In this document: positions 57,359 to 64,000 of the stretch, piece by piece
How positions within the stretch are numbered: position 1 is the stretch's first letter
Layout of the letters: every line of letters starts with the position of its first letter
Source of the DNA: Cryptomeria japonica
Taxonomy: Eukaryota; Streptophyta; Pinopsida; Cupressales; Cupressaceae
Direction of reading: 5' to 3'
DNA: 64,000 nt
Assembly: GCF_030272615.1 (NCBI RefSeq)
Contig: NC_081411.1
Location: 210,015,744-210,079,743, forward strand
Notes under the pieces: model-generated
Database searches by the model: none
What the model was told of the DNA's origin: nothing
What the model saw: the letters and a program-made list of their open reading frames with translations, nothing else
Translations under genes and position numbers: made by a program

Positions 57359-58705
57359 GTAACCTAGTGCACGGAAAAAGCCAAAATAAGCAAAAAAAAT
57401 CAAAAAATTTAGAAAAAGCAAAAACATAAAGTACAATAAAAACAAATGGTGAAAACCTGGTAAACAGGCACTCTTGTGAAAGAATGGCTCCTCTATCTAT
57501 ATCCATACCATTTTATCCATAAAAACACTATCGGCCATCGCTCGACACTTAACAAATTTCTTTTCAGGACATACTTAGCGTAGTCACTATCCTAGTTTAT
57601 CCATATATATGCTCTTACCACGAATACACCATCGCTTGGAAATCATTGTACATATTCACATCAAGAGGGACACTCAGCTAGGGGCATTTTAAAATCGTCT
57701 CAATATTGCAAACATTCAAGACATCAAGGCTACTTGCAAAAACTCAAAATCATGACATCCAACAACCAAAACTACGCTTCATCGCAAAACCAAACAAAAC
57801 AATTCACAAAAATACCAAGGATGGATGATTTTATGAAGTATTAAATGTTGCATTATCGCATAAAAATCTTAACTACTTTTGCATTTTGAAACTTTTTGAA
57901 TTATTGGATTCTCTTCCTTGTCTCACTAAAAAGCTTCAAAGCTAGAGGTCATGAGGAACTTCCAATATTTTTTTAGTCTTCTGTCTGGGAGGTGATCACT
58001 TATATTGTGTGAATACTGGCCTCGAGATGTGATACATCGACTATCACTGAAGGCCTGATTTCGCTTCATGCATTCAAATGATTTAATCTTGTCTGTTTAC
58101 GCAATACGCACTTAGGTCATCTTGGTTCAATTATACCTTGACACTTGTGCTATCTTGAAAAATCAAACATCATGTAAATTTTTCTCAGGTCATTATGGTT
58201 CAATTATACCATTATGCTTATATAAATTTTCAACATTTCCTAAAACAAATCAATGCTCAATGATGATATCTACAAAGAAAGCAAAATAGCTATATCGGAT
58301 GGCAAATACAGACTGAGGATGCTACCAAAAACATAGTCGCATATCATTTTATGATTAGTTGCATATCATTTTACAATTAGTTGCATATCATTTTATGATT
58401 AGTTGCATATCATTTTACATTTAGCAGCATATCAAATCATACATCTCATTTTCAAAATACATCTCACAGCATGTAAAAGCATACATCCTGCATCATGCAT
58501 TATATCATATATTTAAGCATTGCATCATCACATTAATGAAATAACCCACATAACATGGATCCATATAAACACACCACATGATCAAGGAAAATGGGGCCGT
58601 ATATATATATATATCTCAAAAATGATCAAAATGTACAAAATGTGTCAACACTGTGTCTAGTACAAAGAACAACAATGATAAAAAATACAACAGAGACCAT
58701 GTCTC
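57359..58705. other. Non-coding part between pol and the antisense gene
   Basis: Contains gaaaacctggtaaacagg (57453-57470), a motif often seen after Tat-type pol, then AT-rich DNA. A 22-bp tandem repeat (gcatatcattttatgatt and next four bases; about four units) lies at 58339-58434 and a (TA)n microsatellite near 58598-58612. No coding signal. Confidence 0.55.
58339..58434. repeat. 22-bp tandem repeat
   Basis: Units start at 58339, 58361, 58383 and 58405 with gcatatcatttta, followed by a partial unit. Confidence 0.8.
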
Positions 58706-59448
58706 TCAAGTATGACTATCCCCTGACGGAGATGGTCTAGCTCCAGATGCACTCGCCCCTAGATCCCCAGGAGGGTCCTGTCTTGGTGGCCCTGTCACAC
58801 CTCGGCTCTCAGACCGCGACCCAATATCTCAAGATCGACTAGATCTCGACTGTGCAAAGCTCTGTACTCGCCGGTCCCTGGGTACCATAGCCTCATAGTG
58901 CCACCGATAGTACTCCGCCTCCTGAGCTCTCAACGCTAGCTCTCTCAAGGTGTCTCTCATAGGACCACCCACCACTGCTCTCTGCATACTAGACACCACC
59001 TCCTCCGCTCGCCCCCTCTACTCTATCTCGGTGTCTCGCTCAATGGTCAACTGAGAAATCTGCCACTGGTATGTCAAAATCTATGCCTGCAACTACTATA
59101 CAGTCACCTGTAGGGTCCGGATCTGGGCATCCTCAACATGTGTAGGGATCCGAACCCATAGTGGTACTTATGCAGGGGCAACTCCTCCTACTCGGCCTAT
59201 CCTCGGTGCTGGAGGTGGGAGCACATCTGTCCTCCTCCTTTGTGTTGGTCGCCTCACCTCATTAACACCTCCCACTGCAGCTAGCACCTCCCCCACTCTC
59301 CCCTCTCCACCGGGTCTAATCGCCAATCCACCTCTCCCCCTGTCTATTACACCCTGTCTCACCGCTCTCTCCACACCCCTATCTCCTCTCCTAGCTCTAC
59401 CTCCCCGCCTCCCTCTAGCTCCTCTCCCTCGTCCATCTCCTCCATACT

Positions 59449-59500
<52 letters not shown>

Positions 59501-60682
59501 TCCCTCTCCCTCCTCCTCATCAGAATCAAAAGCTGGCCTCATCTCATCGGGATCAGATATCCTAGCCACCACCCGCGCAACAAACAATCGGGCAAACTCA
59601 TCAGTCATGCCTGCATCCTGAATCTCAAGGGCATAATCCTATATCTGCCTGGCCAACCCGACAAACTCCTCCACCACCACTGCACTATCAATGGTCAGAC
59701 CCCAATCACCTACATCCTGTCGCCACCGTGCATATAGGCACGCTCCTTGTGGAATACCCTATTGGTGCCCAAATTGCCTCAAAACTCGGGTCACCACAAA
59801 CCTCTCGATCACAAATAGGGTCATCCCGATCAGGTATCTGGTCATAAAAACAAAGGGCATCTCCAGCCCGTCCTCTGCCAACACCTCGCATCCTGTATAT
59901 AGTTGCCAGGTAACCGTATCTATATCATCAAGCACTCTCCTCTAATGCTCTAGTTTGCCCAGCTTACGCTGGACAACTAGACCCCTGTATCCATACGCAT
60001 ATGCGCATCCCACGGGCCTGTCTTTGTCTACTAGTGGCCTCACCGCTGGAATGTACTCCCAGCACCATACCTGTAACAGTGTCACGCCAGTTGACAAACT
60101 GCCGTAACCAAGGTATACCACCTGATGTAGACCCCTATATAGATGGGTCAGCATAGCTGATCCCCATGAAAACCGCCGGCCCTGTGTCACCATCTCCTCC
60201 AATACCAGCCCCCATCCCACAGAGAATCCCTTTGACCTGCGATCAAGACAAAGGAATCCACGAATAAACCCTTCTAGTACAAATGGCAGTGGCACATAAT
60301 CCAAGTCCAAAAAATCCTGCCATGGGATCTCATAGCCACAGACTATCTCATCATGGAAGATACAACACAGTGCCTCTGTCCCACCCTCCTCCGACTGCTC
60401 ATATGGTAGTAGTGCACCTACTACGAGAATCCGCAGAATCTTGTAACAGTCCTCTGGGGTGACTGTCATCTCTCCGGTCGCAAAATGGAAGGTGTTCGTA
60501 TCACTATGCCACCTCTCGGCCAATGTTGTCAATAGCCCCCGGTTCACAGTGAACCGAGGCATATCCAAAAGGGAGGTCAACCCACATCTCTCAATAATAT
60601 CAAGATCGGCCTAAGACAATCACGGTATCAATGTCCACGGTTTGGGAAATCTCTCTTGTGACTGAACCACACCCAATCGCTC
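58706..60682 (-). pseudogene. Antisense plant mobile domain (PMD) gene, exon 2
   Basis: Read on the minus strand from 60682. The core has LLTTLAERWHSDTNTF, FATGEMTVTPEDCYKI, DYVPLPFVLEGFIRG and, after a stop, RYLIGMTLFVIERFV with VTRVLRQFGHQ, which form the plant mobile domain known from MAIN/MAIL1 proteins and from transposons (PF10536). The C-terminal part has an acidic run of ~16 aspartates from an ATC repeat (59456-59505), an RG-rich stretch and a helix. One frame holds for 658 codons, with 11 stops (60620, 60611, 59942, 59759, 59639, 59168, 59096, 59093, 59081, 59018, 58829) and no frameshift. Final stop TGA at 58706-58708. Function in the element is unknown. Confidence 0.88.
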
Positions 60683-60804
60683 CTGTCAACAAGAAAAACA
60701 AATCCAATATCAGTTTCCACATCAAAACAAAGATATCAAAATCAAACTTACATCAACAACATGAAATAATTTGCTCATCTACATCAAGTTCAAAATTCTA
60801 TCAT

Positions 60805-60985
60805 TTCATATCAACTTGTAACACAACTCAAGTTATCAAAAACCATATCAAAACTTGTAACACAACTCAAGTCTCCACAATCACATAAACTTGTAAAACA
60901 ACTCAAGTTTCCCACCCATATCAGCTTGTAACACAAATCAAGTTTTCAACCCATATCAGCTTGTAACACAACTCAAGCTTCACAC
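60805..60985. repeat. Short repeated palindromic motif in the intron
   Basis: Five to six copies of aCTTGtaacacaactCAAGt, 30-40 bases apart; each has self-complementary ends (ACTTG/CAAGT) and could form a small hairpin. Confidence 0.75.
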
Positions 60986-61169
60986 ATTGAACTTGAAACA
61001 ACAGTACGCAAACACATCATATTTTGATCAAAACACCACATTGATATCTATACATAACTTGAAAAATCACAAATCAAAACAAGTTGTATCGACATTCATA
61101 TTGAACAAATCCATAAAATCATGACAGATAGACACGACAAATTTACAAATCGGCTCATCTCACAAAAAT

Positions 61170-61620
61170 TTTCTAGATGTGCTAAAATAGACTCCCACTG
61201 CGCTAAACTTTACCCACATGCTAGGCTGTCTTTCCTACGCACTAATCTATTTACCCTATGCGCTAGACTGACTCTATGCGCTAAGTCTTTCCCCCCATGC
61301 ACCACCTAACCTACCCTATGCGCTAGACTGAATCTACGCACTAATCTATACCTCCCAGACACTACCTATTTGACCCTATGCGTTAGATTAGCCCTACGCG
61401 CTAAACCCCCTTACCCATGCGAACCCCTATGACCCCTATGCGCTAGGTCTACCCTACGCGCTACCCGACTATCGCCATGCGCTATTCTGCGTCTACGCGC
61501 TAACCTATATTTCCTATGCGCTACCTTATTTTATTTCGAACACATCCCTAAAATAAACTTGATGTGCTACTTCATTCTTTGTATGCGCTAATCTACGACA
61601 TCGACGCGCTAAAACACTAA
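61170..61620 (-). repeat. TAGCGCAT octamer cluster 3, antisense intron
   Basis: On the plus strand the motif appears as ATGCGCTA and variants (ACGCGCTA, ACGCACTA, ATGCACCA), some twenty-five copies. On the minus strand, the sense of the PMD gene, it is TAGCGCAT, as in the gag-pol leader clusters. Confidence 0.85.
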
Positions 61621-61698
61621 AACCGAGTTTTAAAAATCATAAAAAGACTAAAAATGACCAAATCAAAAATCAAAAGTGGGTCAAAAACATTGACTTAC

Positions 61699-61773
61699 TG
61701 GTGGTCCATACGCTGCAGGTCTCCGGTACCTCCGAATGCGCTCGAAACGGTGTCTAGAATATGGAATAGGCAT
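61699..61773 (-). pseudogene. Antisense PMD gene, coding exon 1
   Basis: ATG at 61773-61771 opens 25 codons (MPIPYSRHRFERIRRYRR and so on to YGPP), arginine-rich, ending exactly at a GTAAGT donor. A TATA box is 75-80 bases upstream. The exon has no stop. Its assignment rests on splice sites and on in-phase joining to exon 2. Confidence 0.65.
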
Positions 61774-61845
61774 TTCCTCTGCAGACCAAATTCTCTTTCT
61801 CCAAAGTCAACAAGGCACAAATGAATCAAATCAAAGCTATTTTCT

Positions 61846-61856
61846 CCTTTTATAGG
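61846..61856 (-). promoter_or_regulatory. TATA box of the antisense PMD gene
   Basis: On the minus strand CCTATAAAAGG stands about 75 bases before the start codon at 61773. It is inside the element and independent of the LTR promoters. Confidence 0.65.
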
Positions 61857-61938
61857 AGGAAAATGAAATTAGGGTTAGCCAAACAGACTTCTAACATGGT
61901 CACGGTCTCCCCTATACCTTACATGCTGTACATTATCA

Positions 61939-62041
61939 GGAGATGAATCAATTTACACACATTTTACATCGATGAAATCCTACACATCCAAGCAACTCAT
62001 CAAATCAAATAAAAAAATTTCAAAAAAATTGATTCATCTCC
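61939..62041. repeat. 16-bp perfect inverted repeat upstream of the antisense promoter
   Basis: GGAGATGAATCAATTT (61939-61954) is the exact reverse complement of 62026-62041, with 71 bases between. Confidence 0.75.
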
Positions 62042-62205
62042 CGAGGGGGCATCACCATCAAAATATCAAATCTGGGGAATCACGCATCAAATCAAATCTG
62101 GGGCACGACTGGCAAATCAAAAGAGCGACATAAAAATTGCATTTGATCATAAATCATAATAAAGCATCATTTTCTTTGAAATAACATGTGCACATGCGTC
62201 ACTTC

Positions 62206-62219
62206 AAAGAGGGGCAAAA
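62206..62219 (+). other. Polypurine tract of the gypsy element
   Basis: aaagaggggcaaaa directly before the 3' LTR; the start point of plus-strand DNA synthesis. Confidence 0.85.
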
Positions 62220-63508
62220 TGTAGACGTATAAAAATAACCATATTCCTAAATGAATATTTTATGTTCATTTCTCTATTTAATTAAATTACCCGCATTCCT
62301 CTATTTAATTAAGTAAATTACTCGATTAAATTCACTATATCCATTTAATGAATAAATCATTTTATTCAATTAAATTCCCCCTATCCACTTTTAATTAAAT
62401 TCAAATTTAATTAAATAGTTATCCTAAAATTGAATAAATCTAATTTATTTAATTTCCCCAAATTACAACCAAATTGAATAAATCATTTAATTCAATTAAA
62501 TCCTATTATTCCTCCATCCACTTGCAAAATCCTACATCTCCCACTTGCCTTCCTAAACCCCTTCCTAAATTCTTCTAGACTCTTCTAATTAGCCTAACCC
62601 ATCTTCTAAACTTTGTCATATCCCTAAGAAAAGGGAGGTCACTTCTCAAAAACCTCAAAGTCTTTGATAACCATTAAAGGCTTCAAACCTTCAACCACTT
62701 AAATCCTCAAAGTCTTTGATAACCATTAAAGGCTTCAAGTCTTCAACCACTTAATTCCCCAAAGTCTTCAATAACCATTAATGGTTAACTCAAACCCTCT
62801 TACATGGTTAAATTATTTCTTTTAACTCAACCTTTATCCAACGCAAGGGTCTTATCAAGCCTTTAATGCTTTGAGCATTATTATCTCTTAATCATTTGCA
62901 CAAGAGTTTATCCTTGGATTAACTCTTAATCCAATGGGTAATCTTAATTTAGGCTTGACCCTTACCCTCTAGATAACCATAAGGTCTTCTCAGGCATTTA
63001 ATGCCTCCAACCCCTTCTCTCAACCCAACCCTATGTTGACACTTGTCACCATTTCATTGGTGCAAATTGCAAACATGGATCCCCAACTTTCAAACTCAAC
63101 CCTTGATTGAATCTTTCAATCCTGGCCATCCATTGCCCTGTTTTTGCTATAAATAGAGCTCTCATTCCTCCATTTTAAACATCCTTCAAATTTGTAGTAT
63201 CACACTTATGCTCAAATACATTCAAAGCTTTCATATCATTTTTATGCTCATCATTTGGCCTCTTTTAACTAGAAATTAGTCTAAATATGCATGTTTAGAA
63301 TACTTTCTATTATCCTTTAGCTCAATCATAGACTGAATATATCATGTTGGGATAGTATTCATACTAATCTTGTCATCTTATAGCTAGTTTATTGCATTTC
63401 TAGAACCATGCATAGCTTAGGATGCATCTCATACTAAAATCTATCAAAGAATCCCTCGTTCTTGCATTTGCCATCCCTAAACCATTTTGCTCGCTTTTCC
63501 CGCATACA
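62220..63508 (+). repeat. 3' LTR of the gypsy element
   Basis: 1,289 bases, TGTAGACG to CGCATACA, largely the same as the 5' LTR. It has an extra ~70 bases (around 62545-62625, with cttcctaaa twice) and lacks the 178 bases found at 47780-47957 in the 5' LTR. TATAAATAG is at 63148-63156. Confidence 0.92.
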
Positions 63509-63513
63509 GTATC

Positions 63514-64000
63514 ATATCCATTAGAGTGTCATTGGTTTGCCAATTGAGAGAAATTTGATGCTATTTGGGGTTGTGTATTTTGGAGCTTTCTTTTGTAGGT
63601 TATTATTAGAGCTTGATGGGTAAAATCTGAGGTTACCATTAGATTAAGGAGGTCCAAGAAAGTCAATTTTGGCTTTTGTTTCATCAAAATCAAACTTCGG
63701 AGGCCAAATCTAAAAGCATTTGAAGTTTGAAGCTGCAATGAAAATTTTCCAAAAATTATAATTTTGCAGGCAATTTTCAAATACTGATATCTCACTCATC
63801 TAGACTCCTTTGTTTGAGATATTTTTTTTGTTTTATGGTAGAATTTTTTGATCTGTACAATAGAGCAAAAGTTTTTTTGATTTTCGGATACAGGTTTTTC
63901 TGAAATTGTGAAATCCCGATTTTTACAACTTTGGAGGCTTTGTTTGGGCTCATATAGACTCCTTTTCAGGTGCTATTTTTTTTAAAGTACATAATTTTTT
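63514..64000 (+). mobile_element. Copia element copy B, internal part after the gypsy insertion
   Basis: Collinear with 13652-14135 of copy A (atatccattagagtg, then caattgagagaaatttgatg). It is the leader of the copia element between the primer-binding site and Gag, so the gag gene of this copy should lie beyond the window. Confidence 0.92.

Larger units (their letters stand above)
60683..61698 (-). other. Intron of the antisense PMD gene
   Basis: On the minus strand the donor is CCA|GTAAGT (61699/61698) and the acceptor is cttgttgacag|GAG (60683/60682), preceded by a T-rich stretch. Removing these 1,016 bases joins codon 25 of exon 1 in phase to the PMD frame. The intron contains octamer cluster 3 and a set of aacttgtaacacaactcaag repeats. 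Confidence 0.7.
46576..63508 (+). mobile_element. Tat-like Ty3/gypsy LTR retrotransposon, 16,933 bp
   Basis: Starts TGTAGACGTATAAAAAT and ends CCGCATACA, flanked by GTATC duplications at 46571-46575 and 63509-63513. It has two LTRs, a ~2.9-kb leader, a Gag-protease-RT-RNase H frame, a truncated integrase, a non-coding part, an antisense two-exon PMD gene and a polypurine tract. Placement in the Tat group rests on the large size, the DGGA protease motif, two consecutive RNase H domains, no chromodomain after the GPY/F motif, and an extra antisense ORF between pol and the 3' LTR, features that are known for Tat elements. All genes carry stops and the integrase core is deleted. Confidence 0.95.

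Noticed and set aside
57324-57506. Minus-strand Phe/Leu-rich frame after integrase
   Set aside because: Opposite to an A-rich stretch, so it is compositional.
59456-59505. Poly-aspartate run as a functional acidic domain
   Set aside because: It is a pure ATC/GAT microsatellite and can arise by slippage; listed only as part of the PMD gene.
58706-61773. Antisense gene as an envelope-like gene of the gypsy element
   Set aside because: It is on the opposite strand, has no signal peptide or membrane segment, and has PMD motifs.

Overview
This window is repeat-rich nuclear DNA of a land plant, most likely a gymnosperm (conifer-like). The plant assignment rests on an L1-type LINE with a C-terminal RNase H, Ty1/copia elements primed by initiator tRNA-Met, a Tat-like Ty3/gypsy element with two RNase H domains, a plant mobile domain (PMD) gene and a plant F-box/Kelch gene. 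The conifer guess is inference from nested, old, heavily mutated retroelements and very low gene density. No rRNA, tRNA, CRISPR or bacterial-style operon was seen.

Layout. (1) 1-2505: left block of a large segmental duplication, with a 5'-truncated LINE insertion. (2) 2506-9034: a LINE on the minus strand (endonuclease, reverse transcriptase, zinc knuckle, RNase H), all broken. (3) 9035-13175: AT-rich non-coding DNA with a plus-strand RNase H relic and dispersed repeats. (4) 13176-17018: a gag-protease-only copia element. (5) 17019-20535: a longer copy of a dispersed repeat carrying an RNase H remnant, a 39-bp tandem repeat and an unrecognised ORF. (6) 20760-21260: decayed telomere-like repeats. 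(7) 21942-22946: the only intact host-type gene, an F-box/Kelch protein with a TATA box. (8) 23856-28530: a minus-strand non-autonomous LTR element whose coding part was tandemly duplicated together with part of a plus-strand exon. (9) 29002-29190: a long hairpin. (10) 30094-46575 plus 63509-64000: the second copy of the duplication (P block, LINE, spacer, copia element), with its own insertions and deletions, including a decayed Kelch pseudogene split by a 2.09-kb LTR element. (11) 46576-63508: a 16.9-kb Tat-like gypsy element that landed in the primer-binding site of the second copia copy.

The gypsy element is the most interesting part. Its gag-protease-RT-RNase H region is one 5.9-kb reading frame broken by 16 stop codons and no frameshift, and it then loses the integrase core to an internal deletion. 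On the opposite strand, between pol and the 3' LTR, lies a two-exon PMD gene with its own TATA box, start codon, in-phase splice sites and a 1-kb intron. The gag-pol leader and the antisense intron both carry clusters of a degenerate TAGCGCAT octamer, each in the sense orientation of its own gene.

Order of events, inferred: duplication of the 1-17000 block; separate deletions in each copy, several at short direct repeats; then insertion of the gypsy element into copy B only. All calls come from reading the sequence by eye. Family names rest on recognised motifs, not on database searches.
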